From contig JBLNBZ010000061.1 in assembly GCA_050260355.1 (NCBI GenBank), positions 1-49,504 on the forward strand: a stretch of 49,504 nt of DNA, given 5' to 3'. Origin of the DNA: CADEFX01 sp050260355. GTDB taxonomy: Bacteria > Pseudomonadota > Alphaproteobacteria > Rhizobiales > Hyphomicrobiaceae. Below the pieces are notes generated by a model, which was given only the letters and a program-made list of their open reading frames with translations, ran no database searches and was not told the origin of the DNA. A program made the translations under genes and the position numbers. This document shows positions 1 to 9,176 of the stretch, one piece after another. How positions within the stretch are numbered: position 1 is the first letter of the stretch; each line of letters starts with the position of its first letter.

Positions 1-86
1 TCGACCTTCAGAAGCGCGTCCTGAAGATGGGCGGAAATGACGGCCAGGTCGTCGGCATCGAACGCAATAAGCTTCAGTTTTTCCAT
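1..86 (-). CDS. DUF2948 family protein (5' part only)
   Basis: The reverse strand from base 86 to the window edge encodes 28 residues starting MEKLKLIAFDADDLAVISAH. This opening looks like DUF2948 proteins, a small alphaproteobacterial family of unknown function whose gene commonly follows murA and precedes hisD. Here it lies downstream of murA on the same strand, with a DMT permease gene in between. The frame is open to the edge, so the rest lies outside the window. The ATG at 86-84 is the only start seen between it and the stop of the preceding gene; the ribosome-binding site is weak. The family call rests on a short stretch and on synteny. Confidence 0.72.
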   Translation of the reverse strand, partial: MEKLKLIAFDADDLAVISAHLQDALLKV

Positions 87-155
87 GTCCCGCACGCTTC
101 TCGTCGCCAGATTGGCCCTGGCGAAGTGATAGCCGTGGGCCGCCGGGGGCGCAAC

Positions 156-1055
156 TTAAGGCTTGCGCGCGGCCAGCCAAACACCGGCCAGTATCAGGGA
201 AAATCCTAGAACGTGATGAACCCCGAGTTCTTCGCCGAGGAGAGCGCTGGCGAGCACCGCGCTGTAAACCGGGACCAGGTGCAGGAAGACCCCTGCCCGG
301 TTGGCGCCGATCAGCTCCACGCCGCGGGTCCAGCAGACGTAGGCGACGAGGCTGGGAAAAATCGACACATAGATGAGGGCAACGGCCGTCAACGCTGTCG
401 GTTGCAGGACGAGCCCCCGCGCGTGCTCCCAGACCCAGAAGGGAAGCGTCGTCAGCCCCGCGATTGCAGCGAAGACGAACATGAAGCTCAGCCAGTGGAT
501 CGGCGGCTTGCGCCTTAGATAGACGGAGTAGACCGCCCACACGCCCATGTTGAAGATGATGATCAGATCGCCCCAGTTGAGCTCCAGGCCCAGCAGGTTC
601 TCTGCGCTGCCCTTGGAGACGATGGCCAGCACACCCACCAGCGACACGGCGATGCCGAGCACTTGCCGCAGCGCTATGCCGTCGCGGAAGAGAAGCGCGC
701 CCGCCGCGACGATCAGCACGGGGGCAAGCGAGTTGAACACCGAGACATTGATGGCCGTGGTGTACTGCAGGCCGACGTACTGCAGCGCTCCGAACAGCGC
801 CCCGCCCGACAGCGCCAGGAACACGAGCGCGCGCCAGTGAGCACGGATCGCAGGCCAGTCCTCGCGCAAATGGTTGCGCGCGAAGGGCCATACGATGAGC
901 GCCGGCACCAGCCAGCGAGCGGTCGAGATGGCCATGGGAGGAACGTGTCCGGCGATGGCGCGCCCGACGACATGATTGCCGGACCAGCAAAGGGCCGCCA
1001 GGGCGATGAGCAGATAGGCAATGCCGCTCGATGATCGTTCCACACCGCTCGGCAT
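156..1055 (-). CDS. EamA/DMT family permease
   Basis: An inner-membrane protein of 299 residues with about ten hydrophobic segments arranged as two EamA repeats, the fold of drug/metabolite exporters. Conserved features include the N-terminal ALCWSGNHVVGRAIAG and the second-half LGEELGVHHVLGFSLILAGV near the C terminus. The start at 1055 (MPSGVERSS) is preferred over the longer frame beginning at 1118 because a G-rich Shine-Dalgarno-like run (AAGGGGCGGC) lies just upstream and the extra 21 residues look non-coding. The substrate cannot be told from sequence. It separates murA from the DUF2948 gene, which are usually adjacent, so it may be a later insertion into that block. Confidence 0.88.
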   Translation of the reverse strand: MPSGVERSSSGIAYLLIALAALCWSGNHVVGRAIAGHVPPMAISTARWLVPALIVWPFARNHLREDWPAIRAHWRALVFLALSGGALFGALQYVGLQYTTAINVSVFNSLAPVLIVAAGALLFRDGIALRQVLGIAVSLVGVLAIVSKGSAENLLGLELNWGDLIIIFNMGVWAVYSVYLRRKPPIHWLSFMFVFAAIAGLTTLPFWVWEHARGLVLQPTALTAVALIYVSIFPSLVAYVCWTRGVELIGANRAGVFLHLVPVYSAVLASALLGEELGVHHVLGFSLILAGVWLAARKP

Positions 1056-1259
1056 GCCGCCCCTTTTCCCTTGCCCGCTGAAGCTGAAAATTGCACCTGG
1101 TGCCCGAACCCAAAGCACCGCCTTCGTGTTGCCGCGAACAGTCTCGCGGACTTCAAATTCGCCGAATAGCAGAATTTCGGGAATCCGGCCTGGAATTGGC
1201 TCGGAAAGTTCCCCCGTGCCCTCGCCGCGAGGATGGTCGGGAACCGGCCGGCCGCCACG

Positions 1260-2552
1260 CTAGCCCGTGATGCGCTCGATCTCCGCGCCACAGCCTGACA
1301 GCTTCGCCTCCAGCCGCTCGAAGCCGCGGTCGAGATGGTAAACGCGATTGATCATCGTGCTGCCTTCGGCCATCAGCCCGGCGATGACGAGCGACACCGA
1401 CGCCCGCAGATCCGTTGCCATGACCTGGGCGCCCTTGAGACGCTTGACCCCGCGGATGGTGGCGGTGTCGCCCTGCAGCTGGATGTCGGCGCCGAGCCGG
1501 GCCAGCTCCTGCACGTGCATGAACCGGTTCTCGAAGATCGTCTCGCGAATGACGCTCGTTCCTTTGGCGGCGGTCATCAGCGCCATGAGCTGAGCCTGAA
1601 GGTCCGTCGGAAAGCCGGGGAACGGCTGCGTCTCGACCCTGTCGACCGGCTCGATCGCAGCACCGTTGCGGACGATGCGAACGCCGTTCTCAACCTCCGA
1701 TACGGAGGCGCCGGTCTTCTGCAGCACGGCGAGAGCGGTCTCGAGCAGCGGCCGCTTGGCCCCTTCGAGCACGATGTCGCCGCCGGTCGCGGCCACCGCG
1801 AAGGCGAAGGTTCCCGTCTCGATGCGATCGGGCAGCACGGTATGCGTCGCCCCCTCCAGCCGATCGCGGCCCTGGATCCGCAAGGTCGATGTGCCGATCC
1901 CCTCGATGTAGGCTCCCATCTTCCGGAGGCATTCGGCCACGTCGCCCACCTCGGGCTCGCGCGCCGCATTCTCGATCATCGTTTCGCCCTTGGCCAATGC
2001 GGCCGCCATCAGCGTGTTGTGCGTGGCGCCGACCGACACCTTGGGAAAGGTGATGCGCGCGCCCGCGAGCCCCCTCGGCGCCCTGGCGACAACGTAGCCG
2101 CCGTCGATCTCGATCTCGGCGCCCAGCGCCTTGAGGGCCATCAGATGCAGGTCCACCGGTCGCGTCCCGATGGCACAGCCGCCCGGCAGCGAGACCCGCG
2201 CCTGCCCCACGCGCGCCACCAGAGGCCCCAGGACCCAGAAGCTGGCGCGCATGCGCGACACCATCTCGTAGGGCGCCGTGGTGTCGACGATATCGCGCGC
2301 CGTAAAGTGGAACGTCTCGCCAAGATGCGGCGTCGGCCCGGCGCGCTTGCCGTCCACCGAGTGATCGACACCGTGATTGCGCAGGATGCGCGCGAGGAGG
2401 TTGACATCGGCGAGATTGGGAACGTTCTTCAGCGTCAGCCGATCCGATGTCAGAAGGCTGGCAATCATGAGCGGCAGCGCGGCGTTCTTGGCGCCGGAGA
2501 TCGGAATTATGCCTCGCAGCGGCCTGCCGCCGGAAATCCTGATGCGATCCAT
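1260..2552 (-). CDS. murA: UDP-N-acetylglucosamine 1-carboxyvinyltransferase MurA
   Basis: MurA transfers enolpyruvate from PEP to UDP-GlcNAc, the first committed step of peptidoglycan synthesis, in the cytosol. The 430 residues match the usual length. The substrate-binding Lys-Asn pair sits in ISGAKNAALP (residues 18-27), and the catalytic cysteine, which is also the fosfomycin target, is C126 in LPGGCAIGTRPVDLH. A Cys rather than Asp at this position predicts fosfomycin sensitivity at the target level. The ATG at 2552 follows a GACGAGG sequence 10 bases upstream. The following same-strand genes are the EamA permease (141-base gap to its chosen ORF) and the DUF2948 gene. Confidence 0.97.
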   Translation of the reverse strand: MDRIRISGGRPLRGIIPISGAKNAALPLMIASLLTSDRLTLKNVPNLADVNLLARILRNHGVDHSVDGKRAGPTPHLGETFHFTARDIVDTTAPYEMVSRMRASFWVLGPLVARVGQARVSLPGGCAIGTRPVDLHLMALKALGAEIEIDGGYVVARAPRGLAGARITFPKVSVGATHNTLMAAALAKGETMIENAAREPEVGDVAECLRKMGAYIEGIGTSTLRIQGRDRLEGATHTVLPDRIETGTFAFAVAATGGDIVLEGAKRPLLETALAVLQKTGASVSEVENGVRIVRNGAAIEPVDRVETQPFPGFPTDLQAQLMALMTAAKGTSVIRETIFENRFMHVQELARLGADIQLQGDTATIRGVKRLKGAQVMATDLRASVSLVIAGLMAEGSTMINRVYHLDRGFERLEAKLSGCGAEIERITG

Positions 2553-2796
2553 AGGGTTTGTACCTCGTCCCGTCAGGCATCAAATCTGGGGGCCCATTGC
2601 GGACACCTTAAGGCCGCCGCGGTGATTCGCCAGTATCCAGATTTCGGCAGCAGACGGCAGGGCTCATTAGGGAACTTTGACCTCGAGGCAGCGCCGAAGA
2701 TCCATCAACCCTCAAGGGCACCTTCGGGGTTCGGAACGCTCGTCGGCAGTCCGCACGACCGCACGCCGCGGGCCCGGTTGGGCGCCGCAGCCAGGC

Positions 2797-2982
2797 TCAG
2801 CTCTCAGGCTCCTCTCCTTCAGGGCGAGCGCCGGACTGCTCCAAGCCGCGGGCACGGGCCTTCCGCTTCTTGAGGTTGGCGCGCAGCTCGGCGGCGAGCC
2901 GCTGTCGCCGCGCGTCCCCGGCGCCCTGCTGACCCTTGGCCGCGTTCGCGTGCTTATCGAGCATGCTGCGTTCCTGTGCCAT
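2797..2982 (-). CDS. Small basic protein of unknown function
   Basis: A 61-residue protein rich in Arg, Lys and Gln, with a helical core RQRLAAELRANLKKRKARAR and no Cys. Short highly charged proteins of this pattern are common near murA in Hyphomicrobiales, but no function is known to me. The ATG at 2982 lies 44 bases after the epimerase stop and has GAGG upstream, so it may be cotranscribed with the epimerase. The core would form an amphipathic helix, and nucleic-acid binding is possible but only a guess. The 244 bases between this gene and murA hold no other gene and presumably contain the murA promoter. Confidence 0.6.
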   Translation of the reverse strand: MAQERSMLDKHANAAKGQQGAGDARRQRLAAELRANLKKRKARARGLEQSGARPEGEEPES

Positions 2983-3026
2983 CGGCGGGCCTCGTTGCGT
3001 CTCCTCTCAGAACCGCGCCTCGCCGC

Positions 3027-4037
3027 TCAGGCTACGCCGAAGTAGCGCTTGTACCATGCCACAAAGCGGCGAATGCCTTCCTCGATCGGGATCGACGGCG
3101 TAAACCCCACATCCCGGATAAGCGTATCAACATCAGCCCACGTCGCCGGCATATCGCCGGGCTGCATCGGCACGAAGACTTTCGTGGCCGTCTTGCCCAG
3201 CTCGCGCTCCAGGCATGCAATCATGTCCATCAGCTGAACAGGCCTGGAATTGCCCAGGTTGTACAGCCGATAGGGAGCGGTCGAGGTGGCGGGATCCGGG
3301 TCGGAGCTCCGCCATTCCGGGTTTGGTGCAGCAATTCGATCGAGCGTGCGCAGGACGCCCTCGACGACATCGTCAATGTAGGTGAAGTCGCGCGCATGGG
3401 CGCCGTGGTTGAACACGTCGATCGGCTCGCCGGCAAGGATCTTTCGGGTGAACGTAAAGAGCGCCATGTCGGGCCGGCCCCAGGGTCCATAGACCGTAAA
3501 GAAGCGCAGGCCGGTGACCGGAAGATCGAAGTTGTGGGCGTAGGTGTGCGCCATCAGCTCATTGGCCTTCTTGGTGGCGCCGTAGAAGCTGAGCGGGTGG
3601 TCGACGTTCTGCCCGACCGCGTATGGCAGCGTGGTGTTGGCGCCATAGACCGAGCTCGACGAGGCATAGACGAGATGCTCGACGCCATGCCTGCGGCAGC
3701 CTTCGAGCACGTTCAGGAAGCCGACGAGGTTGGACTGGGCATAGCTCTGAGGATCTTCCAAGGCGTACCGGACGCCGGCCTGAGCCCCGAGATGGACGAC
3801 GCGCCGCGGCAGCTCCTCAGCGAACAGCGCCGCCATGGCCGCAGCATCGGCCAGGTCCGCCTTGACGAAGCGGAAGCGCTCGCTGCCCGAGAGCTGCTCC
3901 AGGCGCGCCTCCTTCAGCCCGACATCATAGTAGTGGTTGAGGTTATCCAGCCCGACCACGGTGTCGCCCCGGCCCAACAATGCCTTGGCCGCATGGAAGC
4001 CGATAAATCCTGCCGCCCCGGTGACCAAGACCTTCAC
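3027..4037 (-). CDS. NAD-dependent epimerase, probably UDP-glucuronate 4-epimerase
   Basis: An extended short-chain dehydrogenase/reductase of 336 residues. It starts with the NAD-binding motif VTGAAGFIGFHAAKAL, has the catalytic Ser run VYASSSSVYGAN and the YGATKKANE YxxxK pair, and the sugar-binding TGLRFFTVYGPWGRPDMA typical of UDP-glucuronate 4-epimerases (CapI/LspL type). These make UDP-galacturonate for capsule or LPS. The GTG at 4037 is chosen over the TTG at 4043 because GGAG lies 7 bases upstream of the GTG and only one base from the TTG. The gene lies downstream of the polysaccharide run, separated from it by about 180 bases, and fits it functionally. Confidence 0.88.
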   Translation of the reverse strand: MKVLVTGAAGFIGFHAAKALLGRGDTVVGLDNLNHYYDVGLKEARLEQLSGSERFRFVKADLADAAAMAALFAEELPRRVVHLGAQAGVRYALEDPQSYAQSNLVGFLNVLEGCRRHGVEHLVYASSSSVYGANTTLPYAVGQNVDHPLSFYGATKKANELMAHTYAHNFDLPVTGLRFFTVYGPWGRPDMALFTFTRKILAGEPIDVFNHGAHARDFTYIDDVVEGVLRTLDRIAAPNPEWRSSDPDPATSTAPYRLYNLGNSRPVQLMDMIACLERELGKTATKVFVPMQPGDMPATWADVDTLIRDVGFTPSIPIEEGIRRFVAWYKRYFGVA

Positions 4038-4217
4038 TGGCAAGCTCCACCACGGGATCTGAGCCGACCCTCAATGCCCGCCTCTGCCATACCGCCGTTC
4101 GGGGGCCGACGCAAAGCCCCTTGCGTCAATGACTTAGCGGCCGTGGGAATGGTGGGCGTCGAGCTTTCGATTTCCTCAGCGAGCGCGCCGGTGCTGTCTC
4201 GGCAAAGAGAGTGACCC

Positions 4218-6101
4218 TCACTCCTTGACCGGATGAATGAGAAACACCTGCCAAGTCGCGCTGTTCACGCGTTTGACGTCCGGCCGCGCCGCAAGCGTCC
4301 GATAGAGCACTGTCGCCGGCCACCAATCGGGGGCTTCGTCGTAGAGCGCCACGGCTCGGATGTTCATGGCTGCAATAAGGTCGTTAACCTCATTCGCGCT
4401 CTTGGCGCGTATGAGGGGCGATCCGAGCTTGCTGTAAAGAAACACGGGGGGTTTCGCGGCGAAATAGGCGGTCGTATACCTGTCCGTCACCCAGTTGCTA
4501 TCAGGTTGTAGAGAGTCGACCAGCCTCGCAATGAATGCCTCGTTCCTGGCGGTGTAAGCCGATGAGCTTGCATAGTCGTAGACGTGCCACGAGCGTACGA
4601 CATGGATGGAAGTCGCCGTGATCGCGATGGCAATAGCTGCGGCTGCGGCAAGCTGAGCCGGCCGCTGCACCTGGATCCGCCTTGAACAAGCCTTGAGCAG
4701 AATGGCGAGCGCGGCCGCGATGACCACCGCACCGATCACATAGATCGGGAGGCCGTACCGAAAATTGCTCAGCATCGCCCCTTGAAGCGATACCCGACCG
4801 CCGACAGGCACAAGCAGCCCGAGCATCAGAACAAGGAAGAGACCGCCGAGGAAGGCCAGCCGCCTCGCCGAGGGGATGAATCGCGCCATAACCGCGCCGG
4901 CGATGGCCGCCATGACGGCTGCGACCGAAAAGAGGATCCCGAATTGCGACCAAAGCTTCGAAAGCGCCGCAAGCGGGCCTTCGAGCTTCATCCAATGTTC
5001 CTGTTTGGAGAACGCCTCCCACAAGGGGCTGTCCCGATAGAAGAAGTAGTGAAGTCCGTACCCGAGGGAATGACCATAGCCGATGTAGTTCGAAACGTAG
5101 TAGTACGCCGCTGGAATCAGAAAGACAGCCATTGCAAGATAGATCGCGATAAGTGACCGCACGCGAATGAGTCGCACGGCGCATGCAAGCGCAAGAGACG
5201 CGCCAATCAGCACGAGCAGAATCATATTGAACGCGTGTGCGAGGCCGGTCAGTCCGGCCATGGCGCCGATGAGCAAAATCCGAGGTATGCCGAGCCGCTG
5301 CCTCACTGCCGCGACGAGCAGCGCGATCAGAGCCAGTAACGGAAGCATCCGGAAGGCATCAACGCTGAAGGCGCGAATGATATAGTCGATCTGGCCGACA
5401 AGGCAGGTGAGCGCGACCGCAAGACCGGCTGTCCAAACCGGAGCGACGGCAAGGGCGACACCGGCCGCGGCCATCCCCATCAGCAGGAAGGGAATTTGCA
5501 TTGCGGCGCGTGCGACTGCATCGTCCGGGTATCCTATAGCCCCCGAGCCGACCATCAGAGCTTGTGCAAGATAAGCCTGGAAAACAAACTGATGCGGATG
5601 GACCTTGACCAAGCGGCCCGGAACACCATCGAAAGTCGGTATGGCGGCGATCGTTCTTTCCTGCGCAAAGCCTTTGGCTTCAGCCAGATAGATCAGCGCG
5701 TCGTGACCGATGGGAATGCCGCTGGCGGCGATTGCCAACTTCCATGTCACGAAAGCAGCGATGGCAGCGCAGCTAATGGCGGCCAGCGCCTGCCGAGGGT
5801 CTTTCCCAACCCTGAAGTCGCGGAGCGCGGGGCTCGCTTTCTCGACGACCGCGTGCCCCAAGAGAGAGATGACAAGAAGGGAGAGCACCAAGGGCGCCAG
5901 CAGAAACACGACCCGCGGCGCGCCGGGCCAGCACCACGCGATGAGGAGCGTGAGCAACGCGAGAACAAGCGGCGTCAGCGCAATTGCCATTAGCGTTCGA
6001 GGAAGTAGACGCAGCCCGCAGGTCGAACCGTAGCAGATTGCCGCTGTCGCGAGCGCTCCGGCCACGCCGAATGCCTGAAGGAGATATAGGGCCGTCATCA
6101 T
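4218..6101 (-). CDS. Polytopic membrane protein, probable GT-C type glycosyltransferase
   Basis: A protein of 627 residues with roughly 11-13 membrane segments followed by a soluble C-terminal tail of about 120 residues. That layout, and an early loop containing GHDALIYLAEAKGFAQ with an acidic residue after the first membrane spans, fits GT-C enzymes, which use polyprenyl-phosphate sugars on the periplasmic side. No specific family signature was recognised, so a polymerase-like role or pure structural role remains possible. The ATG at 6101 overlaps the stop of the upstream flippase-like gene (ATGA), indicating translational coupling. It is the last gene of the overlapping run. Confidence 0.62.
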   Translation of the reverse strand: MMTALYLLQAFGVAGALATAAICYGSTCGLRLLPRTLMAIALTPLVLALLTLLIAWCWPGAPRVVFLLAPLVLSLLVISLLGHAVVEKASPALRDFRVGKDPRQALAAISCAAIAAFVTWKLAIAASGIPIGHDALIYLAEAKGFAQERTIAAIPTFDGVPGRLVKVHPHQFVFQAYLAQALMVGSGAIGYPDDAVARAAMQIPFLLMGMAAAGVALAVAPVWTAGLAVALTCLVGQIDYIIRAFSVDAFRMLPLLALIALLVAAVRQRLGIPRILLIGAMAGLTGLAHAFNMILLVLIGASLALACAVRLIRVRSLIAIYLAMAVFLIPAAYYYVSNYIGYGHSLGYGLHYFFYRDSPLWEAFSKQEHWMKLEGPLAALSKLWSQFGILFSVAAVMAAIAGAVMARFIPSARRLAFLGGLFLVLMLGLLVPVGGRVSLQGAMLSNFRYGLPIYVIGAVVIAAALAILLKACSRRIQVQRPAQLAAAAAIAIAITATSIHVVRSWHVYDYASSSAYTARNEAFIARLVDSLQPDSNWVTDRYTTAYFAAKPPVFLYSKLGSPLIRAKSANEVNDLIAAMNIRAVALYDEAPDWWPATVLYRTLAARPDVKRVNSATWQVFLIHPVKE

Positions 6102-7009
6102 TGCGATTGTTCGGCTTGTTCACGAAGAAAGCCGCTCCAGGCTTGCCGGCAGAGCAAGCAGACAACGCAGGTAAAGATGACGTCGGCCAGGATCCACACG
6201 CCACGGCTGAGGATCAAGGCGCGCATGATTGCCTCGACAGGCACCAGCGGTAAGAGCAGAAGGGCAGCCGACGCTTCCCGCACGCCGATGCCACTCGGAG
6301 CGAAGGGAACGAGCAGGCCCAAGGCGAAAGCGATGCAGAAGGCGCCGCCGGACGCAAGAGGCTCAGCCGGCATGAGCACGCTGAAGCCGGCGGCCGCACA
6401 CAGCCACAGGGCGGCCTGAACTGCGGCCACAACAGCGAGGGATCCCAAACGGCCACCCGGCGCATCGAGCCTCTGCAACATCAGCATGGCGCCAACCCAG
6501 GCGAGCAAAATGGCCGCGACCGCGCCAAGGAGCCAGCTCTGCTCACCCCACCGCCCCCACCCGTAGAGGCACGAGCCTACGGCCACGGCGCCAAGCACAA
6601 GCCAGGCCTGCTCAATGACGAGAGCGTGCGCCATGGCACTGACACCAATGCGGAGCCTGCGATAAAGCGCCAAGCGGCCAACGAAGCCCCAGACGCCGCC
6701 CGGAATATATTTGGCGAGATCGGCCATGCTGTAAGCGAAGAAGCAGGTACGCTCGGGAACGTCCACGCCGGCGACGAGAAGCGACCGACGCACTTGCAGC
6801 GCCGAAAAAAATTTTGCGGAGAGCGTGCTGGCGAGCGACAGCAGCAGAACGTCAACGCCAACCGGCTCGGCCGCGATACGCGGCCAGTGCGCCACAACCT
6901 GCCAACCGATGGCCAGCAAAGATGCCGTGACCCAAATGACGGTAAGCCATCGCAGCAGGCGCTTCATACTGGGGCTTGCGCTCCAGCCCTGCGGATCGGC
7001 GAGCCTCAT
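6098..7009 (-). CDS. Flippase-like membrane protein (LPG synthase TM / UPF0104 family)
   Basis: About 300 residues with some 7-8 membrane spans. The segment FAYSMADLAKYIPGGVWGFVGR and the later FALGLLVPFAPSGIGVREASAALLL region match the hallmarks of the lysylphosphatidylglycerol synthase transmembrane family (KYIPG..WG and P.G.GVRE). Such proteins are frequent in polysaccharide clusters and are thought to move or modify lipid-linked intermediates. It starts at 7009 with an ATGA overlap with the deacetylase-like gene; an internal ATG at 6967 directly before the first membrane span is an alternative. With its GT-C-like neighbour it may form a lipid-linked sugar transfer pair, which is an inference. 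Confidence 0.8.
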   Translation of the reverse strand: MRLADPQGWSASPSMKRLLRWLTVIWVTASLLAIGWQVVAHWPRIAAEPVGVDVLLLSLASTLSAKFFSALQVRRSLLVAGVDVPERTCFFAYSMADLAKYIPGGVWGFVGRLALYRRLRIGVSAMAHALVIEQAWLVLGAVAVGSCLYGWGRWGEQSWLLGAVAAILLAWVGAMLMLQRLDAPGGRLGSLAVVAAVQAALWLCAAAGFSVLMPAEPLASGGAFCIAFALGLLVPFAPSGIGVREASAALLLLPLVPVEAIMRALILSRGVWILADVIFTCVVCLLCRQAWSGFLREQAEQSQ

Positions 7010-7809
7010 ATCCCGGCCTGCCCGGAGCGCGCGAGCGCAGCGCGGACATTCAGCAGGCTGTGCTTGGCTGCATTGACCAGTGCGTCGGAAAGACGTGACT
7101 GGATCCGGCCCGCAAGCGTACGCGGCCAGCGCTCAGGATGGGAGCTGATGTAGAGCGGCCGGGCGAACGCCTTCAAGAAGGGCACAGCGCTGTGCGGATC
7201 GGCCAGATCGGGAACGGCGGGCACGAGCTCTCCGCCGATGTCGCGGATATTGCGACGGCCCCCGGCATTCCAGCTGCCACCTGTATCGGTGATATAGATC
7301 GGGCGGATCCGTGCCAAATCGAGCACCGCGTCGCCTCGCAGCCCAAAGCGAGCTAGATCGATGCCAACGAGGAGGTCCTGGTTGTTGTGACGGCTGAGGG
7401 GGGCTCCATGCATGCTCACCGTCTCGCATGGAGCGATGCGGCGGAATGATTCGAGATTGCGCTCGAAAGCTGCAAGAGCCTGGACCCTGTCGCCCGCGTG
7501 CTGCGATAGAGTTTCATAGTGATAGCCGACCTCGTGACCTTGGGCCGAGATGGCTCGGATCGCTGCTTCGGGAAAGCGACCTTCGACCGAGCAGCGGAAG
7601 TAGTAGGTGGCCCTGATGCCATGGCCGGCCTCGAGCTGGGCCATTGCAACAGCTCTCCAGGGCAGCCGATCGACGTCATGGCGCAGAATGCAGAGGCTCG
7701 CGCCGCTGGCGACTGTTGCATCGAGAGCATCGACGACCCGGGCTGGGACGCGATTGGCCGCCCGCAGGTTTGCAAGAAGAGCATTGTAATAGGCTAATGA
7801 GAACGTCAC
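7006..7809 (-). CDS. Polysaccharide deacetylase-like protein
   Basis: A 267-residue protein of the carbohydrate esterase 4-like/NodB-fold type. The first motif CILRHDVDRLPWRAVAMA carries the HDVD pair that normally binds metal, and QGHEVGYHYETLSQH carries the H-x3-H-like second motif. These enzymes remove N-acetyl groups from glycans; in this subgroup, common in polysaccharide clusters, the substrate is unknown. The GTG at 7809 is chosen because it forms a GTGA overlap with the upstream FrhB-like gene, while the longer reading would overlap that gene by about 90 bases. The 3' end overlaps the next gene by four bases. Confidence 0.78.
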   Translation of the reverse strand: MTFSLAYYNALLANLRAANRVPARVVDALDATVASGASLCILRHDVDRLPWRAVAMAQLEAGHGIRATYYFRCSVEGRFPEAAIRAISAQGHEVGYHYETLSQHAGDRVQALAAFERNLESFRRIAPCETVSMHGAPLSRHNNQDLLVGIDLARFGLRGDAVLDLARIRPIYITDTGGSWNAGGRRNIRDIGGELVPAVPDLADPHSAVPFLKAFARPLYISSHPERWPRTLAGRIQSRLSDALVNAAKHSLLNVRAALARSGQAGI

Positions 7810-9176
7810 GCGCCACCCTCGTTCTTGAGGAGTTTCGCCAACCGCTTGCCGATCAACGCCGGCGCGAACGTGATGAACAAATACTCGAAGATTTGCCACG
7901 GCAAGTAGAACGTTTGCAGGAATCGGTTCTTCGGAAGCCGCAGTTTCACGAGATCGACGATGGCATAACGGTAGTGACGGGCCGCCCTGGTTTTCTCCAA
8001 GGCCGCATACGTGGCCATCTTGGGGGGAATCATCCCGAGCTTTCGGGCCACCCGGGCGTAGACCATCGCATGGCGCCGATTGTCCAGCGTGTAGCCCTGG
8101 GAGTTGACGACCTCGTCGCGGCTGATCGCCTCCTCGCTCATGCGACCGGCCGCGATTGCCGCTCTGACGGTTGCTTCACCCCGGACCGTGCGGGTCACGA
8201 CGACGGAGAAACCGCCGTCACGCTTGCGGAACCGTGGCAGGTGTGGATCGCCAACGGCAACGTCCGCGAAATCGGACACCTGGTCCGGGCAAATACGGCA
8301 CCGCGGCAACATCCAGTAGCCTTGGAAGGCGATGACGTATTTGAGAATGTTGAAGCGGCTATTGCCTGCAATGCGCGCGATCTTGCGCACGCTGCCGTTC
8401 CTCAGCACGGCACGGATCCCGCCTGGCCAGCGGCCATGGCGATAGTCGATGGAAGCAACATCATCCAGCCGCACGCCGAAATGTGACAAGTAGTAATCGA
8501 TCCCAGTGAAGGTGTTGATGCCCCCGCAGAACAGGCCGATGGACAAGACGTGGCGCTCCCGGAGGCCGGGCAGCTGCGCCTTGAGCATCTCAAAGCCGGC
8601 AATTTCGCAGGGCAATCCGACCAAAGCGAAGCGCTCCGATCCCGCTGCGAGGTCAGACAACGCCTCTCCAAATCGCGCAGGATGGTAGACGGAGCCGTGA
8701 ATGGTCGCGATCTCGCTTGCGCTGCGTAGCACAGCGCCCCTCGACTCGCGAGGCGCACCGGTTGAACGTACGCAATAGGCGGCATCGATCTGACCGGTTT
8801 CAAACAGATGGGCAAGGATGGCAGGGACTACGCCGCCCGAGGCCGCTCGATCCCGCAACTCGGGATCGGTGGCATAGCCGGCGCGCAGGGTCACGACCTC
8901 GCCCAGCATAGGATCGGTGGGTTCGTGGCCGTGCACAGCCTTCGCCAAGGCCGGCATGTCCATCTGCGCGCCCGGACAGACAAACGAGCCAGGCGGATCG
9001 CCGGGCGCCCAACCGGTCACCGTCGGCACGAACTGGTCATGGGCGGGATCGAACGTCATCTCGATCCGGGGGGCAGTTTCGCCCGGCTCTTTCGGCCGGA
9101 CCAGCGTGCACAGGCCGCAGCCCATGCATTGTCCACGCTCGACGATCACCTCCACGGGATGACGGAGATCGCTCAT
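7806..9176 (-). CDS. FrhB-like iron-sulfur protein (coenzyme F420 hydrogenase/dehydrogenase beta family)
   Basis: A 456-residue protein. The N terminus has a ferredoxin-like cluster site QCMGCGLCTL with a further Cys in FVCPGAQ. The central part has RAASGGVVPAILAHLFETG and LVGLPCEIAGFEML, and the C-terminal half has RCRICPDQVSDFADVAVGD, the typical signature of the F420 hydrogenase beta-subunit family. In bacteria without F420 chemistry, such proteins are often encoded next to a polysaccharide pyruvyl transferase, as here, and their role in glycan synthesis is unknown. The ATG at 9176 overlaps the upstream gene by four bases. A redox step on the glycan or on a carrier is only an inference. 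Confidence 0.85.
   Translation of the reverse strand: MSDLRHPVEVIVERGQCMGCGLCTLVRPKEPGETAPRIEMTFDPAHDQFVPTVTGWAPGDPPGSFVCPGAQMDMPALAKAVHGHEPTDPMLGEVVTLRAGYATDPELRDRAASGGVVPAILAHLFETGQIDAAYCVRSTGAPRESRGAVLRSASEIATIHGSVYHPARFGEALSDLAAGSERFALVGLPCEIAGFEMLKAQLPGLRERHVLSIGLFCGGINTFTGIDYYLSHFGVRLDDVASIDYRHGRWPGGIRAVLRNGSVRKIARIAGNSRFNILKYVIAFQGYWMLPRCRICPDQVSDFADVAVGDPHLPRFRKRDGGFSVVVTRTVRGEATVRAAIAAGRMSEEAISRDEVVNSQGYTLDNRRHAMVYARVARKLGMIPPKMATYAALEKTRAARHYRYAIVDLVKLRLPKNRFLQTFYLPWQIFEYLFITFAPALIGKRLAKLLKNEGGA

Noticed and set aside
1335..2873. 512-residue plus-strand frame opposite murA
   Set aside because: It is antisense to a certain murA gene, has Arg/His/Gly/Gln-rich shadow composition and no domain.
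7806..9176. True coenzyme F420 hydrogenase subunit
   Set aside because: No hydrogenase alpha or gamma subunit or F420 synthesis genes are present; the gene overlaps glycan genes.
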